From IMG/VR virus record IMGVR_UViG_3300017971_000214, positions 1-64,000 of that record: 64,000 nucleotides of DNA; one strand, written 5' to 3'. Under the pieces are notes generated by a model, which searched no databases, was not told where the DNA came from, and was given only the letters and a program-made list of their open reading frames with translations. Both the position numbers and the translations under genes were made by a program. The DNA is from a virus. Below are positions 52,229 through 60,271 of this stretch, one piece after another; the stretch's first letter is position 1, and each line of letters starts with the position of its first letter.

Positions 52229-53611
52229 ATGCTGGAAAAGACCCTAGCCTACCTGATGATCTTGATGTTCTCGCGCGAGGCGCCAGGCATCATGAAGAAC
52301 ACGCCTCAGATGGAGGCACGCCGTCAGGAAATCACCCAGCTCGCGAAGATCCACGCGGAGGTGGCTGCCCCCGGCCACTTGGTTGACCCACAGACCGACG
52401 CCGCCCTTCTCGCAGCAGTCAGCTGGTTCGAGTCTCGTCACATGCTCAAGCCGCGTGACGGCGACGCACGCTACAACCAGGCGCAGCAGAAGCTCGTGGG
52501 CACCGTCGTCGGACCGATGCAGGTGTCGAAGGCAGCTCCGCAGATCGTGCCCACGTGGTCCATTCTGGGTCCGAAGTACAAGGGGCTCACGGTCGAGAAG
52601 ATGCGCGACCCCCGCAAGAACGTCGAGTTAGCCTACGACATCCTTCGTCAGTGGAAGGACCAGTGCGAGGGTTCACCCGGCGTTTGGATCACCGCCTACG
52701 GCTGGGGCCGTTGCCCTGGGAAGACCTTCGGGCCGAGCGAGCGCACGGTCGACTGGGAGGGCAAGCGTCGCTGCAAGCTCGCAACCCAGACGATGATCCG
52801 CATGGAGAAGGCAGCGCGCACGGACCCCAACTTCACCTACACCGTCCCGAAAGACTGGTACTGCGGTCATGAGACAGGGGTGACGAAAGCATCCCTCAGC
52901 TCAAAGGCCCCCGCCGATCCTACCGAGGAATGGCTTCTCGAACTCGCGCTGAACTTCGCGCCGCCTGCACGAGCCCACCAGTTCCCTGGCTGGGAAGAGA
53001 CCGTTGCGGAACGCACGGCCCGATACCGAGAAGTCGTGAAGGACATCCGAGAAGTCGTGTTCGACAAGAAGCAGCGCCCCATTCCTGGGATGTCTCGGTC
53101 CCGCACGGCGGCCTACATGTTGGCTCTGGGCATTGGAGAGAGCGGGCTCGACCCTGATGCGGACAAGGGGCCGTGCTACCGCGACAAGGGTTGGTGGCGC
53201 CGGTGCGACGCGGGGCAAGCCGCGAGCATGTGGCAGGTGAAGATCGGAAAGGGTTTTCTGTTCGACCGGGATCAGAATCGAATCTGGATGAAGGACCTTT
53301 TCGCCGACCGCAAGGTGGCACTGCGCATCGCCCTTCGAGCTGTGCGCGGGTCGTTCTGGGCCTGCCGGAAGTCCGAGCCCAAGCACCGCCTCGCGGTCTA
53401 CGGTTCAGGTTCCTGCTCGAACAAGGCCGGCATGGTCGGTTCGGAAAAGAGGTACGCTCTTGCCACCAAGCTGTGGGGGCACACTACGATCCCTAAGCCC
53501 GCGCCGACGCCTCCAGAGGCGGAAGAGAAGCCCGAACCCGAAAAGGACCCAGATCGCGTAGTTCTTCAGACCGTTCCAGGTCCAGTGGCGCTCAAGCCGG
53601 CTACTCCATAG
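52229..53611 (+). CDS. double lytic transglycosylase-like endolysin, 460 aa
   Basis: Two SLT-like modules. The first has AAVSWFESRHMLKPRDGDAR with the catalytic-type Glu, then VVGPMQVSKAAPQIVPTW and AYGWGRC. The second has LALGIGESGLDPDADKGPCY, SMWQVKIGKG and RALRAVRGSFWAC. Both follow the E-S-x, Q-V order of lytic transglycosylases, which cleave the glycan of peptidoglycan. The C-terminus is Pro/Glu-rich. ATG 52229 has TTGAGGAGGA upstream. It starts 2 nt after the homing endonuclease stop. Confidence 0.75.
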   Translation: MLEKTLAYLMILMFSREAPGIMKNTPQMEARRQEITQLAKIHAEVAAPGHLVDPQTDAALLAAVSWFESRHMLKPRDGDARYNQAQQKLVGTVVGPMQVSKAAPQIVPTWSILGPKYKGLTVEKMRDPRKNVELAYDILRQWKDQCEGSPGVWITAYGWGRCPGKTFGPSERTVDWEGKRRCKLATQTMIRMEKAARTDPNFTYTVPKDWYCGHETGVTKASLSSKAPADPTEEWLLELALNFAPPARAHQFPGWEETVAERTARYREVVKDIREVVFDKKQRPIPGMSRSRTAAYMLALGIGESGLDPDADKGPCYRDKGWWRRCDAGQAASMWQVKIGKGFLFDRDQNRIWMKDLFADRKVALRIALRAVRGSFWACRKSEPKHRLAVYGSGSCSNKAGMVGSEKRYALATKLWGHTTIPKPAPTPPEAEEKPEPEKDPDRVVLQTVPGPVALKPATP

Positions 53612-53630
53612 CTCGGAGCGGGCAAACGAA

Positions 53631-53660
53631 AGGCCCCATGCCTGGGTAGGCGTGGGGCCT
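53631..53660. terminator. bidirectional hairpin between convergent genes
   Basis: AGGCCCCATGCCT, loop GGGT or smaller, AGGCGTGGGGCCT: a strong 13-bp stem with one G-T, between the ends of the plus-strand transglycosylase and the minus-strand lipoprotein gene. T-runs on either side are weak. Confidence 0.65.
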
Positions 53661-53682
53661 TCGTCGTTGCTGGGGTTGTGGT

Positions 53683-54030
53683 TCAGCCCTTGTCCGTGCA
53701 GGCGTGGCGGTCCTCGCACGTTTCGATCTTCGCTATGCACGCAGGGTGCAAGTCCACGCCGTTCTTCTCGGCGTTCTTGAAGACATCCACGCAGCTCACG
53801 CCTCCCGGCGTAGGCTCCCACAGAGGGCGCCCATCACGGGACATGCACTGCAACTCCTCGTAGCGCTTGCACGCCGCCTCCGCCGGATCCACGTCCGGAG
53901 GGAGCACAGGGTCTGGCTCTACGCCGGCATCCGGAGCTGTTGGGATGTGGGGATCCGGGCAAGCCGGGCACCCTACAGCCGTGACGGCGAGGAACAGTAC
54001 AGGGGTCAGTAGTAAAAGCAGCTTCTTCAC
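53683..54030 (-). CDS. cysteine-rich lipoprotein, 115 aa
   Basis: MKKLLLLLTPVLFLAVTAVG then C: a signal peptide with lipobox (VTAVGC). The mature part has a Pro/Asp-rich linker and a small domain with six cysteines (AACKRYEELQCMSRDGRPLW, SCVDVFKN, ACIAKIETCEDRHACTDKG), similar to short lipoproteins of myxobacterial type. It may be an outer-membrane spanin partner or lectin-like. The start overlaps the stop of the peptidase gene. Confidence 0.7.
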   Translation of the reverse strand: MKKLLLLLTPVLFLAVTAVGCPACPDPHIPTAPDAGVEPDPVLPPDVDPAEAACKRYEELQCMSRDGRPLWEPTPGGVSCVDVFKNAEKNGVDLHPACIAKIETCEDRHACTDKG

Positions 54031-56069
54031 TTCACGAACTCCTTAGGGATCTTGACTGCCCACCAGTCAGTGACTTGATGCCAAGCCACCCACTCCCAGG
54101 ACATCCGAAAGAACCCTCCCGAGTGGAACCCAGAGGGATCTGACGCACCCCAATCCTTGCCCCAGGAATTGAGAACCCAGAGGCCGTCTTGGTCGTAGGC
54201 CACGGCGCACATCATGTGCCGCCCGCTGAACCCCTTGGGAGGCTTCAGCGGCTCGGGGTTCTTGATGCCCTTGTAGCGCTTGAAGTCGTCATCGACGATG
54301 GTGCCGAAGATGACAGGGTGGCCCTGGGAGATTGCCGACCGCACTTCTTCAGCTCGGCCTGAAAGGCCCCAGATGTTGTAGTAGCCCTCGATCCACTGCT
54401 GGTCGATGGCCGCGGCAGTGGCGTCGAAGTCCGGAGGTCGGTTGATGTTGGCCGGATCGAAAGCCCACATCTTCTCCTCGCAGAAGCCCATCCCTTTGGT
54501 GGCCTGCCAAGCGAGTCTGGGGAAGCATCCGAGATCTAGCTTCTCGGTCCCTCCCCGGTTGCGCGTGTGCCAGTAGCCGAACATCACGCTGAGGGGCTTA
54601 CGGTCAGCTATTCCGTGGACGCCCTGTGCGATGAAGTGCTGCTGTTGGATCGACTGCCACACGCAGTTATGTACGGCCACTCCGTCCGCGATGTAGGTGT
54701 GGTCCCCTTCCACTTCTAGGTTGTAAACCGGGAAGTTGGCCGGGGTTTCAGGGATGTTCACTTCACGGATACGACACAAGAATCCCAGATCGTGTTCCTT
54801 GTACCAGGAGTAGGATGCGATAGTAACGTCGTGCTCCTCCAGAACCTCTTGAAACTCGGGGAACACTCGGAGGATGTTTTTCCCATAGAGACTCAGTTCA
54901 CGCCCAGGGGCGTTCTGATGATCTTGTTCGCGTCGGAGTTGGGTGCTCAGCTTGACTCCGCTAATGGAAGCCAGCCTAAATAGCCCCCGATGGAGGGCTT
55001 TGGAGCTGGTGACTCCTTGAACAGCGGCACTCTTTCGTATCGAGCCGTCTTTCTTCTTTCGGAATCTTACCGGCTCTGAACTGCCGTCTCCTTCAAACCA
55101 ACCTCGAAGAACGGCCAATCGAGTCGAGAGCGGAGCGCGGAAACACACCGTAGGCATGTACTTGTGCAGCGCTCCCTCCCCACAAAGATTGTGGAATACC
55201 TGGGCTAAGGTGGAATTGTGGACCAGCACGCGGGAGGTTGACTCCCTGGATGGGGGCTCGTCCAAAACCCCTTCTACCCCGAATACATCGCCCAGAGCCT
55301 CGATCACGAAGTTGTGCAGGGTGCTTTCTTCGCGGGCAAAAGTGAAAGCAAGCCCCTGGAGGGTTCCCGAAGGCTTCAGGAAAGATCCCTCAGCCAAGAA
55401 CAGTCCGATGAGACGTCCGAGAGTAGAGTCCAACACGACTTCGGACGGAAGTTCGCTCCCTTTCCTACCCTGATACGCTCGAATCTTGTCATTTTCCTCC
55501 CAGAAGTCGCCTTCCAGATAGTCACGTGGACATAGGACTGCATCGGGCTTGTCACCTGACAGATCCAGGTTGGCCGGGAGAAGAACGTAATCCCCCCCTT
55601 CCAACTCGGAAGCCCTCTTCCACGTTAGTGGTCCCGCCTCGAAACTACCGTGCTTGGCCCGAGGGGATACATTCGGAAATACAGCGAAGGGGTGTTCCTC
55701 TGTAGCCGTCGCCGGGTAGATCCAACCTTGAACATTGATCTCGTATAGCGTTCCGTTGTAGGAGCGCTCCGAACATTGAGCCACGGTTCCTACTCGGCCT
55801 GTATGAGTCCGAACCCTGTTGCCAGGGACCAACTCTTCGATGGGCCTTTCGGTGAAGTCTTCCATCACGACCAACGTTCCGGCCGGGAAGCACGAGTTGG
55901 TGTTGCGCTGGTCGTTGATGAAGTCGATGAACTGGATCATGTCCATATGCTCAGACGGGGCAGCCGGAAGGCTCACCCCGAACAGAGCAGTTTCATCCCC
56001 GACCAGTTTGAAGTCGCGGTCATCGACCGGCGACGGGATGTATCCCATCCCCCTCTCGACCATCGTCAC
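54027..56069 (-). CDS. papain-like cysteine peptidase carrying an intein
   Basis: 680 codons, of which residues 60-468 are intein. The mature host protein would have 271 aa: MGYIPSPVDDRDFKLVGD, then NDQRNTNS joined to CVWQSIQ. Catalytic elements are Gln (NDQRNTNS), Cys (first residue after the intein), His (SGRHMMCAVAYD) and Asn (LWVLNSWGKDWG), the papain (C1) order. There is no signal peptide. The intein directly precedes the catalytic Cys, which is also its +1 splicing residue, so no active peptidase can exist before splicing. Lies in a minus-strand set with two lipoproteins and a membrane protein. Confidence 0.85.
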   Translation of the reverse strand: MTMVERGMGYIPSPVDDRDFKLVGDETALFGVSLPAAPSEHMDMIQFIDFINDQRNTNSCFPAGTLVVMEDFTERPIEELVPGNRVRTHTGRVGTVAQCSERSYNGTLYEINVQGWIYPATATEEHPFAVFPNVSPRAKHGSFEAGPLTWKRASELEGGDYVLLPANLDLSGDKPDAVLCPRDYLEGDFWEENDKIRAYQGRKGSELPSEVVLDSTLGRLIGLFLAEGSFLKPSGTLQGLAFTFAREESTLHNFVIEALGDVFGVEGVLDEPPSRESTSRVLVHNSTLAQVFHNLCGEGALHKYMPTVCFRAPLSTRLAVLRGWFEGDGSSEPVRFRKKKDGSIRKSAAVQGVTSSKALHRGLFRLASISGVKLSTQLRREQDHQNAPGRELSLYGKNILRVFPEFQEVLEEHDVTIASYSWYKEHDLGFLCRIREVNIPETPANFPVYNLEVEGDHTYIADGVAVHNCVWQSIQQQHFIAQGVHGIADRKPLSVMFGYWHTRNRGGTEKLDLGCFPRLAWQATKGMGFCEEKMWAFDPANINRPPDFDATAAAIDQQWIEGYYNIWGLSGRAEEVRSAISQGHPVIFGTIVDDDFKRYKGIKNPEPLKPPKGFSGRHMMCAVAYDQDGLWVLNSWGKDWGASDPSGFHSGGFFRMSWEWVAWHQVTDWWAVKIPKEFVK
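54666..55892 (-). mobile_element. LAGLIDADG intein in the peptidase gene, 409 aa
   Basis: Starts CFPAGTLVVMEDFTERPIEE (block A), block B around ATEEHPFAVFP, two LAGLIDADG motifs (GLIGLFLAEGSFL and LRGWFEGDGSS), and ends FPVYNLEVEGDHTYIADGVA then VHN with Cys +1. All splicing residues (C1, block-B His, final HN, +1 Cys) are present, so splicing and homing look competent. Confidence 0.88.
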
Positions 56070-56449
56070 TTCTCCGGGGCCGGGGTGGGAGCAGGGGTGG
56101 CTTCAGGAGCGGCCGTTGCTGGCGCTGCGGGGGGCTCAGGAGCCGGTTTCGCCTCGGGGGCGGCCTCAGGGGCCTTCTCGCACTCGGGGCATTCTGGACA
56201 CGCCCCAGCGGCCCCAGCGGCCTGCGCGGCAGCGGCCTGCTGAGCTGCGAGAATGGAGTCGATGAAGGGCCGAAGCTGCTCCTCGGTCTCACAGACATCC
56301 TTGAACGACACCCCGGTCTGCTCCGCATAGACGGCGCAGGCGTGGCGAGCAGCTTCGAGCGCAGTGCGCGCGAAGGGCTTGATTTGGGGGCAGCCCGTCA
56401 GCACCGTGAGGGCCGCTGCGATGAACACGAATCCGATGAGCTTCTTCAC
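56066..56449 (-). CDS. lipoprotein, 127 aa
   Basis: MKKLIGFVFIAAALTVLTGC: signal peptide with lipobox LTGC. Mature part has AARHACAVYAEQTGVSFKDV and a C-terminal Pro/Ala/Glu-rich segment with CPECPEC. It fits a spanin-type outer-membrane lipoprotein. Overlaps the next downstream gene start by 4 nt. Confidence 0.7.
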   Translation of the reverse strand: MKKLIGFVFIAAALTVLTGCPQIKPFARTALEAARHACAVYAEQTGVSFKDVCETEEQLRPFIDSILAAQQAAAAQAAGAAGACPECPECEKAPEAAPEAKPAPEPPAAPATAAPEATPAPTPAPEK

Positions 56450-56880
56450 TTGTCCTTCTCCTTGTCGTCCTTGGAGTCCTCGTCTTCGGAAGCATCTTCT
56501 TCCTTGTCCTCGGAGTCCTTCTTCTTCTCGTCCTTCGAATCCTTGTCGTCTTTCTCCTCTTCGGGATCAACGCCATCGACGACAGCATCGAGAACTTTGT
56601 CGGCCACCTCCAGAGCTGGGAGAGGCTTGGGCGCGTTGGCCTTGCCGTCCACCATCCGTTTGAAGGCGAGCAGGGCTTTGTGCAAGTCGATGCCCATGGA
56701 ACTGCACAGACGGATCAGTGCGGCCATGCGTGGGTTCTTCTTGCCGTACTCGATCCACGCTTCGGGGCTCTTCTTGCGAAACAGAATGTTGAGGACGGCG
56801 CTGAGCACCATCCAGGCTAGGGGAATGAGCCAGTAGCTGTGCTTGGCCCACAGATCTTGCAAAGTCTCTTGAATCTCCAT
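56446..56880 (-). CDS. membrane protein with acidic tail, 144 aa
   Basis: One hydrophobic helix near residues 17-32 (WLIPLAWMVLSAVLNILF), a cytoplasmic helical part, and a very acidic/lysine tail (DDKDSKDEKKKDSEDKEEDA). Topology resembles class III holins or anchors. First gene of the minus-strand set, with the divergent uracil-DNA glycosylase gene on the other side. Overlaps the lipoprotein gene by 4 nt. Confidence 0.6.
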   Translation of the reverse strand: MEIQETLQDLWAKHSYWLIPLAWMVLSAVLNILFRKKSPEAWIEYGKKNPRMAALIRLCSSMGIDLHKALLAFKRMVDGKANAPKPLPALEVADKVLDAVVDGVDPEEEKDDKDSKDEKKKDSEDKEEDASEDEDSKDDKEKDK

Positions 56881-56964
56881 GGGATCCTCCAACGAGGGGG
56901 AAGCATACCGCAGATCTTGGAAGCAGGACCAGCAGAGAGCGGGCACCACGGAAAACTCCCCAGA

Positions 56965-56993
56965 TAGACAATCTGGTCCCTTAGAGGTATGGT
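56965..56993 (+). promoter_or_regulatory. sigma-70-type promoter, TAGACAATC class
   Basis: TAGACA 56965-56970, 17-bp spacer, TATGGT 56988-56993, ATG 57002 at the predicted start. Confidence 0.6.
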
Positions 56994-57001
56994 GGTGGAG
57001 C

Positions 57002-57613
57002 ATGGGTGAACAGGTGATGATGTTCTCCTCGGACGTGATGCGCGGACCAACTGGGGAACAGGAAATAGAACGCCTTCGTGCTCGGGCAATGGACTGCATG
57101 ATGTGTCGTCTGGCAGAGAGCCGGACGAACGTGGTCTTCGGTGTGGGGAATGCCGAACGCCCTCCGGTGGCCTTCGTGGGTGAAGGTCCAGGAGCCAACG
57201 AGGATCTGAAGGGTGAGCCGTTCATCGGCCCGGCCGGTCAGCTTCTCGACCAGATGCTCGACGCGATGGGGTTGCAACGCCAGGAAGTGTTCATCACCAA
57301 CTGCGTCCTGTGCCGACCACCAGACAATCGGAAACCACACCCCCACGAGATCGGAGCCTGTCGCGAGTTTCTTCTCGGACAGCTTCGAGCAGTGGATCCC
57401 AAGTGCATTGTGGCGCTGGGAGGTTCTGCAGCTCAAGCACTCTTGGGGACCAAGAAGCGTATCGGAGCCCTCATGGGGGAGTGGTACGAGTGGGAGGAGA
57501 CGCCTCTGCGCGCCACGTTCCACCCGGCCTACCTGCTACGCGACCCCTCCCAAAAGCGGAAGGCTTGGGACGACCTCCAGGCCGTTATGCTAAGATTAGG
57601 GATAGTCAAGTGA
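57002..57613 (+). CDS. udg: family-4 uracil-DNA glycosylase
   Basis: 203 aa, usual length. Removes uracil from DNA. Motifs: CMMCRLAESRTNVVFGVGN with CxxC, AFVGEGPGANEDLKGEPFIG, PAGQLLDQMLDAMGLQRQEV, ITNCVLCRPPDNRKPHPHEI with further Fe-S cysteines, ALGGSAAQALLG, and HPAYLLRDPSQKR. The four cysteines for the 4Fe-4S cluster are all present. Uracil repair could protect phage DNA or open host uracil-containing DNA. Leaderless start. Confidence 0.9.
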   Translation: MGEQVMMFSSDVMRGPTGEQEIERLRARAMDCMMCRLAESRTNVVFGVGNAERPPVAFVGEGPGANEDLKGEPFIGPAGQLLDQMLDAMGLQRQEVFITNCVLCRPPDNRKPHPHEIGACREFLLGQLRAVDPKCIVALGGSAAQALLGTKKRIGALMGEWYEWEETPLRATFHPAYLLRDPSQKRKAWDDLQAVMLRLGIVK

Positions 57614-57688
57614 TTCCCCCGACAGGGAGACCGGTCGCTCGTGTACTCCTTCAGAGGTTGCTCGATACGTCGGGACTAGGAGAAAGAC

Positions 57689-57928
57689 ATGGTGGCGGCT
57701 ACAGCGGAGGAACTAGAAGTTCGCTGCATAGGTTGCGGAAGACCCATTGCAGAAGGTGAAAAGATCTACCGGATCGCCAAGGGAGATCTCGACAGCGGAG
57801 AGTTCGACGAGCACTCGGAGTACGGCTCCATGCATGAGGAGTGCTTTCATCGAGCTGTCGAGTCCCCCCGTTCGGTGCTAGAGGAAGTGCGACGCATCTC
57901 CCGAAAGCAACGACGGCGGAGGTCATGA
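57689..57928 (+). CDS. zinc-finger protein, 79 aa
   Basis: RCIGCGRPIAEGEKIYRIAK, then MHEECFH: a C-x2-C...C/H treble-clef-like site, with a basic tail (EEVRRISRKQRRRRS). Similar small proteins are common in phages. Unknown role. Confidence 0.6.
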   Translation: MVAATAEELEVRCIGCGRPIAEGEKIYRIAKGDLDSGEFDEHSEYGSMHEECFHRAVESPRSVLEEVRRISRKQRRRRS

Positions 57929-58206
57929 GCGGTAGAAGCACGATCGACCAGCTGAAGTTGGATTTGGAGCTGGAAGGGTACGAACCCGGAACGCCTCAGT
58001 TCGACGTCATGCTCCGGCAGCGCCAGGTGGAACACTGCGTGGAGATGAAGGAGCTGCCGAGCTGCGAGACGTGCCCAGCATACTTCGACTGCGAGATCAT
58101 CAAGGCACACCTTCGTGACCTCCGGTACGGAGTGGAGATAGATCAAGATGGACCCGATGGAGGAGCAGGAGCTGCTGACCGAAGTGGTTCGGGCGCTGGT
58201 GGATAA
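57925..58206 (+). CDS. hypothetical protein, 93 aa
   Basis: SGRSTIDQLKLDLELEGYEP then SCETCPAYFDCEIIKAHLRD, four cysteines, and a Gly-rich end that reads across the start of the KH gene. The last ~20 residues may be an artefact of the overlap. Four-base overlap upstream. Confidence 0.5.
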   Translation: MSGRSTIDQLKLDLELEGYEPGTPQFDVMLRQRQVEHCVEMKELPSCETCPAYFDCEIIKAHLRDLRYGVEIDQDGPDGGAGAADRSGSGAGG

Positions 58207-58411
58207 CCCTCACGTCGTGCAAGTGCACGAACGAAGGTCCAACGGTGCTTCTCACATGATCATATGCGTGGATGCTCAGGATCGCGGAAAGGTCATCGGC
58301 AGGTCCGGGGCCACCATGCGCGCGATGCGCGTACTTTTTGGAAGGATCGCTGCGGTAGAAGGCCGCAAGATCTTCCTACACGTGGAAGGGGACGAGCGCT
58401 GCTCGGCGTAG
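58148..58411 (+). CDS. KhpA-like KH-domain RNA-binding protein, 87 aa
   Basis: A single type-II KH domain like bacterial KhpA: EVVRALVDNPHVVQVHERRS, then IICVDAQDRGKVIGRSGATM and VLFGRIAAVEGRKIFLHVEG. The GxxG loop is GRSG within GKVIGRSGA, as in KhpA. Usual KhpA length is about 75-85 aa. It probably binds RNA, and a phage copy could redirect host RNA regulation. ATG 58148 with GGAGATAGATCAAG upstream; overlaps the gene before by 59 nt. Confidence 0.82.
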   Translation: MDPMEEQELLTEVVRALVDNPHVVQVHERRSNGASHMIICVDAQDRGKVIGRSGATMRAMRVLFGRIAAVEGRKIFLHVEGDERCSA

Positions 58412-58419
58412 GAGACCTT

Positions 58420-58902
58420 GTGGACCTGATAGCTGTACTTGTTGGCGGAGTCGTTCTAGGCGTCATCCTCACCCTCGGCATTCTGCGGTCTCGTAAGAGC
58501 CCTGCCCCCCATCTCGTGGAAGAAGTCCCTGAGGTGGACGAGCCGGGCGACGTGTACGAGGTAGCCTTCGGGGCCGCGGAGGCGCCAGAGGCCGCGGTGA
58601 CTCGTCGGGGAGGTGCAGTCATCTTCGGGCTGCCGCCGCGGGCACAAGAGCCGCAGGAGAAAGACGAGGAGATCGTGGAAGCAACGATGCAAGAAGACAA
58701 GGTGCTGGTCGAAGGTCACCCCTGTGTCCACCTATCGGGGGAGACCCCGCCCAACTACAAGCCCTCGGAGTGCTCGGGGATTTGCCAAGCCCCCGGCCAA
58801 AACGGTCGTCCCTGTTTCTGGGCTTCCAATGCGGCATCGAAGTGCCCCTACTTCCGCCCCAAAGTGCTTCCCAGACGGGTGAAGCTGAAGCGTGTCGGCT
58901 GA
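58420..58902 (+). CDS. membrane-anchored protein with cysteine tail, 160 aa
   Basis: GTG start. Membrane helix LIAVLVGGVVLGVILTLGIL, a charged linker, then HPCVHLSGETPPNYKPSECS, GICQAPGQNGRPCFWASNAA, SKCPYF: six cysteines in the C-terminal part. Unknown function. Confidence 0.6.
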   Translation: MDLIAVLVGGVVLGVILTLGILRSRKSPAPHLVEEVPEVDEPGDVYEVAFGAAEAPEAAVTRRGGAVIFGLPPRAQEPQEKDEEIVEATMQEDKVLVEGHPCVHLSGETPPNYKPSECSGICQAPGQNGRPCFWASNAASKCPYFRPKVLPRRVKLKRVG

Positions 58903-58904
58903 CG

Positions 58905-58933
58905 TTGACAATCGTTTAGCTACCTGCTAGTCT
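58905..58933 (+). promoter_or_regulatory. sigma-70-type promoter, TTGACAATC class
   Basis: TTGACA 58905-58910, 17-bp spacer, TAGTCT 58928-58933. Confidence 0.65.
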
Positions 58934-59001
58934 GGTTCCGTCATACCGAATCGATCAGAGGCCGCACTGTGCCGCCGGATGAACGAACGGAGGAACCAGA
59001 A

Positions 59002-59505
59002 ATGAACGAACTGCTCTCAGCGCTCAAGACCCTGTTCTCGCACACCCTGTTCGCTGGGCCTGTTTCCGAACTGTCGATCGCCCAGATGGCGCTCGTCTAC
59101 AAGTTCGTGGACGCTGTCGAGAAGGCGGCGCAGGCGCGCAAGAAGGAGCTGAAGCCTACGCTCCTCGCCTACGCGCAGGCCAACGGGGAGAAGACGGAGA
59201 AGGGGCACTATCAGGCGTCTGCGGACGGGCACAAGATCATGAACGAGGTCCGTCAGGCCACTGAGCCTAAGATGGACGACTTCCGGGAGCTACTGGAAGA
59301 GAAGGGGCTCAAGTTGACCACTGCCTTCAACGAGGTGAAGACCCTCGTGTACGACCCGAGCAAGGTGAAGCACCTGATCGACGTAGGCAAGCTGGAGGCA
59401 GACGAAGTCGACGAGCTGCGCAGCACCAGCCATGCGCTGAAGGTCACGCTGAGCAAACCAGCGGCCAAGGAGCTGAAGGAGTCTCTACCCCCGAAGGGGG
59501 AGTGA
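59002..59505 (+). CDS. hypothetical protein, 167 aa
   Basis: Mostly helical: NELLSALKTLFSHTLFAGPV, EKAAQARKKELKPTLLAYAQ, PKMDDFRELLEEKGLKLTTA, EADEVDELRSTSHALKVTLS. Resembles phage proteins of unknown function that begin with an ELL-x-ALK helix. ATG 59002 follows GGAGGAACC. Confidence 0.6.
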   Translation: MNELLSALKTLFSHTLFAGPVSELSIAQMALVYKFVDAVEKAAQARKKELKPTLLAYAQANGEKTEKGHYQASADGHKIMNEVRQATEPKMDDFRELLEEKGLKLTTAFNEVKTLVYDPSKVKHLIDVGKLEADEVDELRSTSHALKVTLSKPAAKELKESLPPKGE

Positions 59506-59717
59506 TGTCCTGGATCGGCAACCAGCTGTTGCCGGCCGTCATGGATGCGCTGCACGCGCCGGGCGGTAGCGGGGAGTTCCGAAGGCCCTCGTCTGCCGCC
59601 CAGCTTGCGAGCTGGCTCCGTGCGGTTGGCTGCGAGTCCGAAGCGAAGTACGTCGAGAAGATGAACGAGGCTACCTTCCAGACGCTTCTCGACTACTTCC
59701 CCCTCGAAGACTCATGA
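59505..59717 (+). CDS. hypothetical protein, 70 aa
   Basis: TGATG overlap. SWIGNQLLPAVMDALHAPGG and AAQLASWLRAVGCESEAKYV: helical. Unknown. Confidence 0.55.
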   Translation: MSWIGNQLLPAVMDALHAPGGSGEFRRPSSAAQLASWLRAVGCESEAKYVEKMNEATFQTLLDYFPLEDS

Positions 59718-60265
59718 GCCTACCAGAGAACCTGCACACAGCGGAGGGGGCGTTGGAGTTCGCGGAGGTGGTGTTTCGATCCGCCAAGGCGAGGTTCGAC
59801 GAGCGCGGGGCCGTTGGCGCCGCGTCGTTCCTTCTCGTAGATCTAAACCCTGAAACCGGTGAGCCCTTCGAGGACGGTACGAAGGTGACCGTGGTGGAGG
59901 GAGGCGACCAGACGCCAGAGCAGCACGCGGCCGTCGTGGGCAGGAACGCCAAAAAGTATCGAGCTGTAGGAATCCTCACGCTGTTCGAGGCTTCGATCGG
60001 TGACGTATCCGAGGACGACGGCCCTTCAGAGAGCGAAGAGATGAACGAGTTCTTGTCCGGGTTCGAGGACACCGATCCGGACGTCAAGGTGACCCCCGCA
60101 GTGCTCGCGACATTCGAGCACCTGCGGTTCCGACCGCGCACGCGGGTGTGGGGTGCGCCCGTGATGACTGTGGACGGCTCGAAGGTGCTCGGCGCTTTCG
60201 AGGAACGAACCAACGAGGTGCAGGGGCTCAACCACTTCGGGAGCATCCTGACCTTCTACGACTGA
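59714..60265 (+). CDS. hypothetical protein, 183 aa
   Basis: SLPENLHTAEGALEFAEVVF, then a beta-rich part (AASFLLVDLNPETGEPFEDG) and acidic segment (DDGPSESEEMNEFL). No family recognised. Confidence 0.6.
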   Translation: MSLPENLHTAEGALEFAEVVFRSAKARFDERGAVGAASFLLVDLNPETGEPFEDGTKVTVVEGGDQTPEQHAAVVGRNAKKYRAVGILTLFEASIGDVSEDDGPSESEEMNEFLSGFEDTDPDVKVTPAVLATFEHLRFRPRTRVWGAPVMTVDGSKVLGAFEERTNEVQGLNHFGSILTFYD

Positions 60266-60271
60266 GGAACC

